Below, piece after piece: positions 10,252-20,110 of a stretch of DNA of 64,000 bases. The translations under genes and the position numbers were made by a program. Every line of letters begins with the position of its first letter. The stretch's first letter is position 1. The notes under the pieces are model-generated. The model worked only from the letters and a program-made list of their open reading frames with translations, did no database searches and was not told the origin of the DNA. This stretch comes from Ricordea florida (lineage: Eukaryota > Cnidaria > Anthozoa > Corallimorpharia > Ricordeidae): positions 40,623,754 through 40,687,753 of the forward strand of contig OX453273.1 in NCBI GenBank assembly GCA_949710005.1. The letters run 5' to 3'.

Positions 10252-10615
10252 CTGTCAACAGCTGGATTGTAATATCCCTGGGTTCTTGCAATTCTCTTAT
10301 TCGTGTAACCAACAAAGTTCTTTGTGTCAGTGGTGTTCGTGTTTGACGCATGTTCACCAGTCCCAGTTCTCTTTGTTAGTACCACCATCTGTCGACCTTG
10401 CCTCAAGTTGAAGTCAGCTTTGGCCACACCTCCATTCTCAACCGTGCATGTGAAGAATATGTTGTTACTCGAATCCAAATAGAGATTGGGCTCGTAGGCA
10501 TTTCCTTTGAAGTTACATATCGGGTCATGTCTTGTTATCTTGCCTTGATCGTTGAAAAATATACTGATCACTTCTTTGCGTCTTTCACTTAGTTCAACAG
10601 CCGCAACATAACCAC
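10252..10615 (-). CDS. host gene exon: extracellular repeat region, part 3
   Basis: The exon is bounded by a tttcttcag acceptor and a GACAG/gttatc donor. It codes for about 121 residues beginning GGYVAAVELSERRKEVISIF and ending in YYNPAVDR. It contains NLYLDSSNNIFFTCTVENGG and the start of another YNPxxDR unit, so it continues the repeated strand pattern of the next two exons upstream. Its phase (two leading, two trailing bases) fits the preceding exon. The fold may be a beta-propeller, but I do not recognise the family. Confidence 0.75.
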
Positions 10616-11229
10616 CTGAAGAAATTGTTTCATTATTACTAAACGATAAGTAGAGAATATTTCATGGCTGCGCAGATACGAAATTTCTCTTCGAGTGTTG
10701 AGTATCGAGGTTTGTTGGTAAAATGAGATGGAACAAGAAAATGCCGGTTCTCAAAATACGAGGGACTTGGTTTACCGTCGTGAATGGCCTTTATGCTGTC
10801 TACATTGTTAGAATTTGGGGAATTATAGTTTTACTTTCGAGGTTTTTTTTTTCAGCAGAGTCAGCAAAAACCGCAAAGTAGAAACTGGGTTTTGCAAATA
10901 ACCACCTGTTTTTCTCCCTTAGCAAGCTTTGCTACCGCTTTCTAATTCATTCAAAGTACGTCAAAGGTGCCCCTTTCGTTCATGGACACCGGGGAGCTAG
11001 TAATGTAATCAAGGTCATTCACTTTTTTCTTATAAAAAAAGAATGAACAATGACGGTTTTCACTTCTTGCAATAAAACGGAGTTTTTTTGTTGAAAGGCA
11101 AAAGTATTATCCTGCTCGGAAATCTTGCAGAATATGTGATTCTAGCCAACTGGGTCTACGGTCTCCTCGAAAGTCACGGGCGAGATTTCGCTTGATAATT
11201 GTTAATTGACTGGTGGCTCTACCACTGAC

Positions 11230-11472
11230 CTGTTGATGGATTATACATTATTACGGGATTCATGACGTCAAACCAGTCTTTGCTTCCTTGGTTTTGTCCT
11301 TTAACCAGCAGGCTCGGACCAGCGGCCCTTTCTGTCTGTGTACTACTCACTCTCTGACTTATGATAACATATTTGTTGTTAAAGTATTGTCTGACGCCAG
11401 CACGGAACTGTACAATGACCATGTATTCGTCAACTTGAGGGTTGTAGGCTACGCTTGGCCAGCCTTGATTTC
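11230..11472 (-). CDS. host gene exon: extracellular repeat region, part 2
   Basis: The acceptor ttctgtccag and donor gtcagt bound 243 bp. The product reads NQGWPSVAYNPQVDEYMVIV ... YVIISQRVSS ... VMNPVIMYNPSTG. It has two copies of an (A/M)YNP motif, matching AYNPSRNEYLVAFD in the previous exon. Repeats of this type are seen in secreted proteins with beta-rich propeller-like folds, which is an inference here. The splice phase agrees on both sides. The intron that precedes it (11473-12425) carries a minisatellite. Confidence 0.8.
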
Positions 11473-11594
11473 CTGGACAGAAAAAGTACAGGAGTTAACG
11501 TGAAAACAAGGATTTAGAGTTATGCAATGTAATGTCCTGAGTTGAACACCACCGTGGTGTGGTGTTGTTGTTTTACTACACTAGGAGGACCTCA

Positions 11595-12190
11595 TCAAAC
11601 CATACAATGTGACCATTCTTTGTAAAGCTACTGAACAGTACTGCACTGTGGTACTGTTTGTTTTACTGTACAGTGTGGTTCTAATTTTTTATCTGTGGAT
11701 CAAACCATGTAGTGTGAGCATTCTTTGGAAAGCTACTGAACACCTCTGTACTGGGGTACTGTTTGTTTTACTATACAGTGTGGTTCTAACTTTTTCATCT
11801 GTGAATCAAACCATGCAGTGTGAGCATTCTTTGGAAAGCTACTGAGCAGCTCTGTATTGGGGTACTGTTTGGTTTGCCCCAGAGTGTGGTCCTAATTTTT
11901 TATCTGTGGGTCAAACCATGCAATGTGACCATTTTTGGAAAGCTATTGAACAGTACTGCATTATGATACTGTTTATTTACCAAAAAGTATGGTCTTAACT
12001 TTTTCATCTGTGGATCAAATCATGCAATTCATTCGTTGGAAAACTACCGGACAGGACTAAACTTTGGCACTGTTTGCTTTACTATGCCGTGTGGTTCTCA
12101 CGTTTTCACCAGTGGATCAAGCCACACAGTGCGACCATCTTTAGGCAGCTACTGAACAGTTCTGTACTAACGTAACTCTAAATTTTGTTT
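11595..12190. repeat. minisatellite, units of about 105-115 bp
   Basis: About five diverged tandem units, each with caaaccatgcaatgtgacca, ctttggaaagctactgaaca, a tactgtttgttttacta block and a ctaattttttatctgtgg block. It lies wholly inside one intron of the host gene. The frame at 11609-11845 is a translation of the repeat. Confidence 0.85.
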
Positions 12191-12425
12191 CGCCATACTC
12201 GCTGGTTTTAACTTTTCTACGTGTGAATGAATAGCACGCAATGCTGCTTTACTTCCGAAAAGTGCAATTATATGTCTTGATCTTGATTTGCGCGGAATTC
12301 AAGAAACAAGAGACATAAGATCGAACTCCAGCTCAGCTGTTAAACCCGAACATCATCCTTTTTCTCTACCTCCCAAAACACCACAGAAACGCATACTTAT
12401 ATAGATGCCTAAATAAAGGACTTAC

Positions 12426-12681
12426 CAGCCACTTTACCAATATTAGCAGTGAAATTAAGCAGCCTGTTGTCCACAATATTGCCTGATGTGTCCAATCTCA
12501 ACGCGTACAGCTGATCGGGAATTCTGTCGTTATCAATGTCCATGTCAAATGCTACAAGGTACTCGTTCCGGCTAGGATTGTACGCTGAAGTGTGGTGCAA
12601 CACTTTTCCCTCTAGACTAAGTTCATGCGGAATAAGTTTCATTAGCTTATGCTCCTTTTTCATCGCTCCTACCATGACTAC
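12426..12681 (-). CDS. host gene exon: extracellular repeat region, part 1
   Basis: The exon begins at GTAGTCATGG after ctttacag and ends at GTGGCTG before gtaagt. It encodes VVMVGAMKKEHKLMKLIPHE ... TSAYNPSRNEYLVAFDMDID ... LYALRLDTSGNIVDNRLL. The AYNP-x3-EYLVAFD and LYALRLDxxGN strings are the typical two-strand repeat of this region. It joins in phase 0 to the FN3-like exon at 32186-32426, so the intron between them (19.5 kb) is where Polinton 1 sits. Confidence 0.8.
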
Positions 12682-12739
12682 CTGTAAAGAATAATTTGAC
12701 AAAGATACAATCAGTCATGCAGCCAGTCAAGTTTCAAAC

Positions 12740-12866
12740 TTTATAATATACATGCAAAAATGTCATCGCGCTAATTGGCTGACAGCACGTCAATCAATCC
12801 TAAACAGAGCAGAAAATTGAAATTGAGTGTAGAAATTTGAAATTAAATTTTTGCATGCATATTATT
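12740..12866. repeat. short inverted-repeat element
   Basis: Arms aatatacatgcaaaaat and atttttgcatgcatatt enclose about 90 bp. Probably a small MITE in the intron. No clear target duplication. Confidence 0.5.
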
Positions 12867-14500
12867 AACAAGTAGTCAAATGATTTCGAGTGCATACTTT
12901 TATAAATAAGTACTTGAAAATTTTTCAAAGACAACAAAGTGCACTCGCCCGACAGGCCCGTGCAAATTTTCAAATTTTACTTGTGCTCACTTGTTCCACA
13001 TTGCACTCAAAACCGCAGTTGATTACCTATACAAAAGGCAAAAAGACAAATCCTACAACGGTTTAACTTCAACGGGTTTTGACCCTGTTTTCAGTGAAAA
13101 CGGTCCAGATAATGTGTTCAACGACAGTGGGTTTCTTATTGGTGAATGTTGATGTTAATTATCGTCTTCTCATTGCTATTGGACCTTTTCCATTGTTTTC
13201 TATAGCTATACATTCGAGACACCACCCGATCGCTCGGTGGTAAATTTATACCCACAACACAACGCATTTCTCTCCTGGAAGCCATTAAATATTCGGTATG
13301 GCACAACCTTATAAAATATTCAATATGGCGCCGCCTCAAATAAAATTCAACATGGCGCAGACCGACCCTCACAAATTACCACCCGTTGGTTTCGGCACAG
13401 TCCAATTAAGACATTAAGTCTACTTAAGCCTGTTTCCTTTGTTTCAGTATCCCATGGTTCGTGAATTAGCAAGCTCTTTATCTTGTTATCATCCTCTTGT
13501 ATGCAATCACTGACAAAGGAGGTTGCAATGTTTTTATCTCTACAACTTGTCCATACAGAGGAGTCATCACTTGTCAATAAGCATTATCAATCTTCTTGAA
13601 AAAATAATCAAAGCGTTTTCAATCCACAACTTGTCAAAAATTTCCGATAAAACTGATCATACTTTATTTTTTTGGAGAGAGGTGAAATGCTTGATGGCTT
13701 TCCTTTCCTTTAAACTTGCATTAACTAACTGGACAACATCCGTCATAAGCATTCTTTAAAACCAATCGCGAGTCATTTTTAGATTTAAAGTCGTCGCTCG
13801 GGGTCCGTTTATTTCAATGAGTTGTGAAGAGTTCCAAGAGCTTTTTTATTTATTCTGCCATCAACCACATTACAGTTTTCTTTTTTTAAAATATGTCAAA
13901 AAATAGAGAAATGTACCGGAATATGAATAACAAGACGATCTAAGATCGTAAGTCGGACAACAGGTAGACGTGCTGTTATGAGTGTTGACCACTTATGGTG
14001 CGGAGTGCTCCAAAAAAGAAATATTAAGGGTACCAAGGTCCTGGTTTCCAACGTGGCATCTTTGTTGTCGTTTCCTCGAGTTTCATCGCGAGGCACCTTG
14101 TCTTTATCAGCAAATGCTCTTCTGTCACTCTGTCCACATTTTCTGTTCACTGGTAACTAGTTTGATTTCTGGTTTGATTCTAGTGAGACATTCGCTAAAT
14201 CATTTGATTCTTTTGCTATTTTCAGTTCGCGGAACGACCCGTTTCGAAATATATGCTCATTACACACGCCATATTTTAGAGTGGGTCTACCGCGAACGGT
14301 TTGTGGGTCTGTACGTTTGAGCGTAGAAAAGATGACACCATTTGTTTTCAACATATTCGCCATCGACTTTGACATCGTAGAAAGAAGTTTGCGCCCCTAT
14401 TACGTGTCTGCGGTATTCCCCATTGCACGTGACTGCGATTTGCGATGAAACTCGAGGGTAAACCTATAGTCGGTTGCCCGACTAATTACAACAAAAAAAT
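12867..14500. other. intron sequence, no gene seen
   Basis: No supported coding content. The frames at 13136-14375 lack recognisable domains and overlap on both strands. Confidence 0.5.
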
Positions 14501-14504
14501 GAAT

Positions 14505-14545
14505 AAATAATAATAATAATAATAACAATATTAATAATAATTAAT
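14505..14545. repeat. AAT microsatellite, possible LINE tail
   Basis: A run of aataat units lies about 210 bp beyond the stop of the minus-strand LINE reverse transcriptase. On the LINE's own strand this would be a 3' (ATT)n tail. Confidence 0.5.
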
Positions 14546-14757
14546 GCAAATGTCTCTGTGGTTATGGCAAGGATGCCTAAAGAAGCCAAGTGGCTTATGA
14601 ACAAAGGCGTCCTAAGATAATACATAATAAAGTATAGTATTCTAGCAACGACTATCTTAACATGTTATTTGGTACTATTAAAAAAAAGAAAACGAAAAAA
14701 AGAACAGCAAAAGAAAAGAAACAATTATGAACAAATATGCAGCTCCGTAAAGAGATT

Positions 14758-15671
14758 ATGTCGTCAGGTAAGAAGGAACTTTTTAAGTCCTCTACTAAAC
14801 AAACCAACATTTCCGCAATTTTGTATGTCCACACTTAACGAGTTAAAACCTTTTGGACCTTGAAACCGAATTGGGAATTTTCGAATATTAGTTCGACAAG
14901 GAAATACGTAAAAACAATTTGAGTTCCTTGTGTTGTTGAAATGGATCTGATTAGTAAGAGTAAACATATCTTGAAAGAAAGTGGGAAGTAGACCCTTTTT
15001 GAAAAGATACATGAATTTATCCATCTGATATAGATATCAGGGAATTTTACGAATTTAAGATTTTTAAAGAGAACATCAGTGTGAGCATTATACGCGACTT
15101 TTGATATTATTCTAACGACTTTCTTTTGGAGTGTAGTAATACGTTTCAATTTAGATTGATAAGTTGATCTCCACCCTGAAATACAATATATAAAGAAAGG
15201 GTAAACTAAACTATAATATAAATAACGTAATGAGCTTTTAGGTAGGCAAAAACTGGACTTATGAATTATGCCTATTGATTTTGATATTTTCCTACAGACG
15301 TTAAGAATGTGAGGCTTCCATGATAAATGCTCGTCGAGAATTACACCTAAAAATACCGTTTCTTTCACACATTCAATAGTATTGGCGTTAATTTCAATCG
15401 ATAGATCAAGCGTTTGCCTCCTTTGGCATGGTCTGAAGATCATAAAATTACATTTTTTTTAATTAATTGAAAGCTTATTAGCTTGGCACCTCTTTGTTAG
15501 CTTTATCAATTCACAATTTAAGGTTTCAGAGAGTACATTAAGAACTTTATGAGAAAAGAATATATTTGTGTCGTAAGCAAAGAGAATAAAGTCTAAAACC
15601 CTTGACACGTTGCACAAGTCATTTATCTAAAGCAAAAAGGTAGCGGGCCTAGTATCGAACCTTGGGGCACT
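14758..15671 (-). pseudogene. LINE reverse transcriptase, C-terminal part, interrupted by Polinton 1
   Basis: On the minus strand the sequence from 15671 downwards begins with PQGSILGPLPF, the conserved motif before the catalytic block. After frameshifts it continues through FLGVILDEHLSWKPHI and LYYSLVYPFFIYCISGW, the thumb region of a CR1/RTE/Jockey-like LINE. It ends with NTRNSN ... RTNIRKFPIRFQGPKGFNSL, the usual C-terminal block, near 14764. The frame changes at about 14840 and between 15443 and 15671, so the copy was already damaged. The missing upstream part continues on the far side of Polinton 1 at 30845. Confidence 0.8.
15667..15671. repeat. target site duplication GCACT, left copy
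   Basis: GCACT immediately precedes the left terminus of Polinton 1. The same five bases follow the right terminus (30845-30849). Confidence 0.85.
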
Positions 15672-16074
15672 AGTAGTAGTAACTTACCGGTTTTGGAACA
15701 ATTCGAAAAATGTCTTTAAAAAAATCAAATTTTTTTTGGGAAAGCCGGAAATTGCCGATTCCCGAGCACAACTTGGATTTTTGCAAATTAAAAATAAAAT
15801 TTTTGGGAAAGTATCGGAAAGTTTTGATTTGATTTTACCAACCCCCTGAAAAAAAATCCATGAAAAATTCTGCAAATCCTCTGCGGAGGTTTTCGAACTT
15901 GAAGCTGCGCCACCCGATACACAACCGCTCCAAACCCGCTCCACACCCGCCCCGCCTCGCGTAGCTTTTATGGATTATCCACAAAATATGTGTCAGCAAA
16001 AAAAACCGCGAAAATGAAATTGAATTTTTAATTATGGTTTAAAGGCAAAATTATAATTAATTTAAAAAATGGAA
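15672..16074. repeat. Polinton 1 left terminal inverted repeat
   Basis: 403 bp, reverse-complemented at 30442-30844. The repeat extends through the ATG and second codon of the first gene at each end, so it carries the promoter (GGTTTAAAGG about 30 bases before ATG) and start codon of both the zinc-repeat gene and PolB. The 86-codon frame inside it occurs in both copies. It is probably not a gene. Confidence 0.9.
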
Positions 16075-16353
16075 AAAGTTAATATCAACATGCTAAATGA
16101 AATTATATTATCCAAAGTAAAAAATAAATATAATTGCGTTCATGGAAAGTATAAATATCGATGTAAAGAGTGTGGAGGATCTCAAATGTGTGTTCATGGA
16201 AAGTATAAATATAGATGTAAAGAGTGCGACGGATCTCAAATATGTGAACATGGAAAGGTTAAATATCAGTGTAAAGAATGTGGGGGGTCACAAATATGTG
16301 AACATGGAAAACAAAAAGCTTCTTGTAAGGAATGTCGAAAAAAAATGAATTAA
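16069..16353 (+). CDS. small zinc-binding repeat protein (CxHGK-CKEC repeats)
   Basis: This 94-residue protein has four tandem units of about 19 residues: C-x-HGK-x-K-x2-CKEC-GGSQ(I/M). Each unit offers C, H, C and C as likely zinc ligands. Similar repeats occur in large DNA viruses of protists and algae and in some eukaryotes; their role is not established. Its first two codons and promoter are in the terminal repeat and are shared with PolB at the other end. Polinton 2 has two larger relatives in which SAP domains precede the repeats. A nucleic-acid-binding role is inferred. Confidence 0.7.
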   Translation: MEKVNINMLNEIILSKVKNKYNCVHGKYKYRCKECGGSQMCVHGKYKYRCKECDGSQICEHGKVKYQCKECGGSQICEHGKQKASCKECRKKMN

Positions 16354-16381
16354 ATATTTAAAATATAAAAAAATAACAAAG

Positions 16382-16888
16382 ATGAATATAAAATTATTAA
16401 CTATTAAATATGATAATGAAAAAAATTGTACAAAAGATTTCTTTAATAAAGTAAATAAAGATTTTTCAATTTGTGTTTCAGAGAATGATAATTTAAATAT
16501 TGTTGCATCAAATAATTTAGCATTTTTTGGTTTTAAAATTTGTTACCGATTGGGTGATATTAGTCCGGTGGTAATGGGGGAAGGGTTGCTCTATGCTAGA
16601 AATTTTATTACAAAAGGAGTAAAACCTCATAAAATTGAAGAAGATATTAAATTGGATAAAGATTATTTTGAAAATGCAATTAAGTTTAGTAATGAAAAAG
16701 AAATTAAAAACACTTTAGAAATATTTATTATTTCATTTGAGATTAGTTTAAATATAGTAATTATAGATAAAAATAAGTTTTACAAAAAAATAAAAAAACA
16801 TGTAAAGGATGGAATGGCTTCATACTTTTCAATCACACCAAAAGTTACAAATATGTTTGAAGAGATGGAAATATTTGTTTTAAAATAA
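16382..16888 (+). CDS. unknown 168-residue protein, AT-rich
   Basis: An intact frame on the same strand as, and 28 bases after, the zinc-repeat gene. The product is rich in Lys, Asn and Ile (for example FFNKVNKDFSICVSENDN), is probably globular and soluble, and has no membrane segment. I recognise no family. The base composition is more AT-rich than in the leftward genes, and no counterpart exists in Polinton 2. It may therefore be a recently acquired accessory gene. A TTTAAAATA stretch lies about 25 bases before the ATG. Confidence 0.55.
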   Translation: MNIKLLTIKYDNEKNCTKDFFNKVNKDFSICVSENDNLNIVASNNLAFFGFKICYRLGDISPVVMGEGLLYARNFITKGVKPHKIEEDIKLDKDYFENAIKFSNEKEIKNTLEIFIISFEISLNIVIIDKNKFYKKIKKHVKDGMASYFSITPKVTNMFEEMEIFVLK

Positions 16889-16899
16889 AGTATTTAAGA

Positions 16900-16945
16900 A
16901 AAATTATGTTATATAACCTAAATAATGGTTACATAACAAAAGACC
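16900..16945. terminator. palindromic element after the left-end genes
   Basis: GTTATATAAC followed within 20 bases by GTTACATAAC. Nearly the same pair follows both zinc-repeat genes of Polinton 2 (about 44165-44200 and 45897-45931). The position between convergent genes suggests a 3'-end or insulating signal, which is an inference. Confidence 0.35.
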
Positions 16946-16951
16946 TGAAAT

Positions 16952-17587
16952 TTACCTAAATCTTAAACTAAAAGTTATGGGAGAACCCTTAAGATCAAGT
17001 TTTTCCCATTCATTGTCTAAGATGGTTAAATCAAAGTGGTTTATAACGCTATCATATTTTCGAACCGGAATTGTTGGATAATCTTTTGAGGGTATGTTTG
17101 CAAGTAGGGTTGATGGCGAGAGTTTCACAAGTTCTCCATATTTAGTTTTATTCATATATGACGACTTATTATCAACTATACTACACATAAGTCTCAGCGG
17201 GTCCTTAATTTGTATATTTATAGGGTATAATTTACCAGGATTTATGACTTCAGGCACCCCCAAACCAAACGACAACCCTCTAGTAAGTTTAATGTTAAAG
17301 TTCTTATTTGAATACAAATAGTCAACAGTATCACTTTCAATTATTGTTATCTTTTCCCTATCACCATCTTTTAGAAAGATAGATTGAATATCACGCAACG
17401 AATATGTACCGGATTGTATTATTATGATGGCTTGATTCTTTTCATTGTATAATACCTGTTGATCCTTGAAATTAATCAATCTTTTGGTTTTTATATTACA
17501 ATCCAGGAGTTGTATCTCTCGAAGATTTTTAAGTGGAGGATCTAAATATATCCTAGTTTCAGACTCATACATGGTAATGCTCAACAT
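16952..17587 (-). CDS. probable minor capsid (penton-like) protein
   Basis: This 211-residue protein is conserved in both Polintons (44282-44917). It starts MLSITMYESETRIYLDPPL, has a TYSLRDIQSIF segment, a G-LGVPEVINPGK-LYPINIQIK block, and a terminal run of alternating hydrophobic residues (FDLTILD ... ITFSLRFR). This beta-rich layout resembles the single-jelly-roll minor capsid proteins of Polintons. I recognise the style of protein but no diagnostic catalytic motif, so the assignment is tentative. It is the last leftward gene. Upstream lies a TTTAAAGATG motif, then the conserved non-coding block. Confidence 0.55.
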   Translation of the reverse strand: MLSITMYESETRIYLDPPLKNLREIQLLDCNIKTKRLINFKDQQVLYNEKNQAIIIIQSGTYSLRDIQSIFLKDGDREKITIIESDTVDYLYSNKNFNIKLTRGLSFGLGVPEVINPGKLYPINIQIKDPLRLMCSIVDNKSSYMNKTKYGELVKLSPSTLLANIPSKDYPTIPVRKYDSVINHFDLTILDNEWEKLDLKGSPITFSLRFR

Positions 17588-17619
17588 TTTTTGTTTGGTT
17601 AATTCATATTCATCTTTAA

Positions 17620-17812
17620 ATTTGCATTGACGTAATCACATTCCTGAGCGACGTTAGAAACCAACCTTTTAAAAGTAAACATAAAATCTACTTTCAAACT
17701 TTAAAACCACTTTACATTTTTCTTGTTGATATGTCGTAAAAGTATGCAATCTATTGTTCTACACGTGAACACTAATCCAAAAACAATGATAATCACGTGA
17801 AATACTCATGAA
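17620..17812. promoter_or_regulatory. conserved non-coding block of Polinton 1
   Basis: About 190 bp almost identical to 45929-46122 in Polinton 2, although flanking genes differ. It has a CRE/ATF-like TGACGTAATCA and two CACGTG E-boxes (acacgtgaac, aatcacgtgaa). It precedes no start codon in the leftward direction. It could be an enhancer, packaging signal or replication site. The function is unknown. Confidence 0.6.
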
Positions 17813-19375
17813 CTACCGAAATAGATACCACGCTAAACCACCAGCTACAACCATAAATGCTAATATATTATTTTCATGTTGCGTTGAGTCAATATCAGCT
17901 GATCTATTTTCCTGTTTCATCGAGTATGTTTTCGTTGAGGATTTTGGTTCCTGCTGGTTTTTGCTCTTCGTTTCAGTTCTATGAGGTAACTTTAACTTTG
18001 AAGATCCTAAGTTATGGCTTATTCCAATTTGTTTTGTTTCAGTGTTTAGGGAATTATTCACACCAAAATTCATATCATTACTCGCTTTCATAAGTTTGTT
18101 GTTAAAACCAGTCACGCTTTCAGTATTGATTATCATATTACTCGGCATCAACCACACACCAGGAGCAACAGCTAAATCAAGCCGCAATTTCGCTTCTTGT
18201 ACAGCTAATTGATATCTTTGGATAGAACTAGAAATATCATTCTCAATAACACTACTTTCAAATAAAGCCAAGAATTCTTGTTGTGTCTCAATCGCACCAC
18301 CGCCATTACCATAAATCGAGTTTCTAGTGTTGACTTGTGCGCCCAATATACAGTAGACAAAAGCTTCAGCAGATCGATTCAATCTACCAAGTCCAGCTTT
18401 AGTGAGACCATGTCCGCTTGTTGGGATAAACCAGGTATATTTAAAATCAGCAAAGTCATCGTTACGGATAAATGAAATGAGATTACCCTTTTCCTTCTTT
18501 CCACCTTCATCAGCGAATTTACCGCCTTCACCAGGCCATTGATCTGCTTCAACATCATAATTCCTTATAATATGTACATTTTGGTATCCCCCTCCTTTTC
18601 CATGATATCCTGCGCCATAATCAAGGAATATATCGCCCAATCCTCCATTTCTTCCTCCTTTCCATCTAAAATCGGAATTATTGGCAATTCCAAATTCTGC
18701 ACACAATCGTTGATATGCAACTTTACTATATGGATTATTATTTATAACAAAAGGTTGTTCATCAGGTAAGGGAAGACTTAATTCATATAATATCCGCCTT
18801 ATTGTGAAATACAAATGAAACTTGATAAAGCTACTCACTACTTTGGGATAATTCAGACTTTCAAAAGGACTAATCCCACAACCTGATGTTGCACACCAAA
18901 CTGCAAAGTTAAGTTGTTGCGGCCAATAATTCATATCAGGGGCGTTCAACCATTTTCTACTCTTCTTTCCAAATTTGAAAGTAACAACTTGTGATGTAAA
19001 TATGTTTCTCATCTTTGCTGTGAATTTCTTTGTATTTGAAACGTATATATCCAGCGAGGTTAGCATTTTTGTTATATCAGTTGAAAAGTCATCAAAATTA
19101 ACAGGCGGTATTGGATAAGATAGATTAGTCAATGTTAAACTTTTTGGGAATGAACTCAATTCATCAGAGGTAATCCCCAAATCTTTCCATAAAAGTCTTT
19201 TCATATTAGGTGATATGTCATCAGTCCATGTTTTTCCAGTAGGATCATCATTTGACATTATTGTTGTACCATCAACTTTCCACTTAATGTAACCTCCATA
19301 TGGATCAGACACAAATATAAATTGACTGTGATCAGCCCTTGGATACATATTTCTGAAATCATTGTATAATCCCAT
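17813..19375 (-). CDS. conserved 520-residue Polinton protein with C-terminal membrane anchor
   Basis: The product is strongly conserved with the 516-residue protein at 46124-47674. The N-terminus has DPYGGYIKWKVDGTTIMS, the middle has NYWPQQLNFAVWCATSGCGI followed by a hydrophobic helix-like stretch, and a glycine-rich part follows (FRWKGGRNGGLGDIFLDYGA). The last 18 residues are a hydrophobic tail (ILAFMVVAGGLAWYLFR), suggesting a tail-anchored or virion-membrane protein. The protein recurs in invertebrate Polintons to my knowledge, but I know no assigned function. Its size and conservation suggest a structural virion role. A TTTAAAAA motif lies about 35 bases before the ATG. Confidence 0.75.
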   Translation of the reverse strand: MGLYNDFRNMYPRADHSQFIFVSDPYGGYIKWKVDGTTIMSNDDPTGKTWTDDISPNMKRLLWKDLGITSDELSSFPKSLTLTNLSYPIPPVNFDDFSTDITKMLTSLDIYVSNTKKFTAKMRNIFTSQVVTFKFGKKSRKWLNAPDMNYWPQQLNFAVWCATSGCGISPFESLNYPKVVSSFIKFHLYFTIRRILYELSLPLPDEQPFVINNNPYSKVAYQRLCAEFGIANNSDFRWKGGRNGGLGDIFLDYGAGYHGKGGGYQNVHIIRNYDVEADQWPGEGGKFADEGGKKEKGNLISFIRNDDFADFKYTWFIPTSGHGLTKAGLGRLNRSAEAFVYCILGAQVNTRNSIYGNGGGAIETQQEFLALFESSVIENDISSSIQRYQLAVQEAKLRLDLAVAPGVWLMPSNMIINTESVTGFNNKLMKASNDMNFGVNNSLNTETKQIGISHNLGSSKLKLPHRTETKSKNQQEPKSSTKTYSMKQENRSADIDSTQHENNILAFMVVAGGLAWYLFR

Positions 19376-19478
19376 CTTATTATTTACCTTGATAATAGGA
19401 TGTTTTTAAATCAATACCGTTCTTTCCTAATACCTACAAAACAATTACACCCCACATCAGTTCTTTCATATGAAATTT

Positions 19479-20075
19479 TTAATGATCTGGCGCGGTTAAT
19501 TCTTTTAATAGATCTGCGCGGACTTCTCTCCTTATCTGATTCATGTTTAAGTTTTTTTCTGTATCTTTCCTAAATTTTTGACGGATTTCTAGTTTTAGTT
19601 TTTCAAACTTGTCCACCTCTGATAAAATTAACGAAAATTCTTGGTCAGATATAGCGTTATCTTTTAGAGCTTTTGAAACCAAGTCGTTAATAGTGTTTAC
19701 TTTTGCTTTTGCCAAAGAAACTGTCTGTTCATGTTTACTAACTTTATGAGAAAGCCGCTTAGAAGCCGCACCGAATCCAACCGATATTCCTCCACAAACA
19801 CCTCCCACAGCTCCTAATGGTATACCAACAACAGCACCAAAACCGGTAAGAGAAGTTCCAAGGCCACTTGCAGATAGAATAACTGAAAGCACTCCACTAC
19901 AAACACTGATTTTTGTAAATATACCTCTTGCTCTATTGTATTTTTTCCTAACTTCCTCATAATGTTTAATTTCCTTCTCAAGATTATTTAGTACTTCGCA
20001 TGACTTTTGTAGTCTGAAATTATTAGGATCACCATTTGTTGGTAATTGTGGATAAATTCTATTGTACTCATCCAT
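19479..20075 (-). CDS. conserved Polinton membrane protein, 198 aa
   Basis: Charged, helical ends flank a Gly/Ala-rich hydrophobic core (residues about 57-104, including GLGTSLTGFGAVVGIPLGAV). After it comes a long helix (SKHEQTVSLAKAKVNTINDL ...). The relative in Polinton 2 (47751-48347) has the same length. The core could form two membrane spans or a hairpin that disturbs membranes. The role is unknown; a part in virion entry or assembly is inferred only from its place among capsid genes. A CTAAAGATAT motif precedes the start by about 35 bases. Confidence 0.7.
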   Translation of the reverse strand: MDEYNRIYPQLPTNGDPNNFRLQKSCEVLNNLEKEIKHYEEVRKKYNRARGIFTKISVCSGVLSVILSASGLGTSLTGFGAVVGIPLGAVGGVCGGISVGFGAASKRLSHKVSKHEQTVSLAKAKVNTINDLVSKALKDNAISDQEFSLILSEVDKFEKLKLEIRQKFRKDTEKNLNMNQIRREVRADLLKELTAPDH

Positions 20076-20110
20076 ATTGTATTTTACTGATCAACATGAT
20101 ATCTTTAGAT

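Noticed and set aside
15684..15944. 86-residue frame in both Polinton 1 terminal repeats as a gene
   Set aside because: It has no promoter motif of the element type, lies wholly in the terminal repeat, and shows no protein-like pattern.
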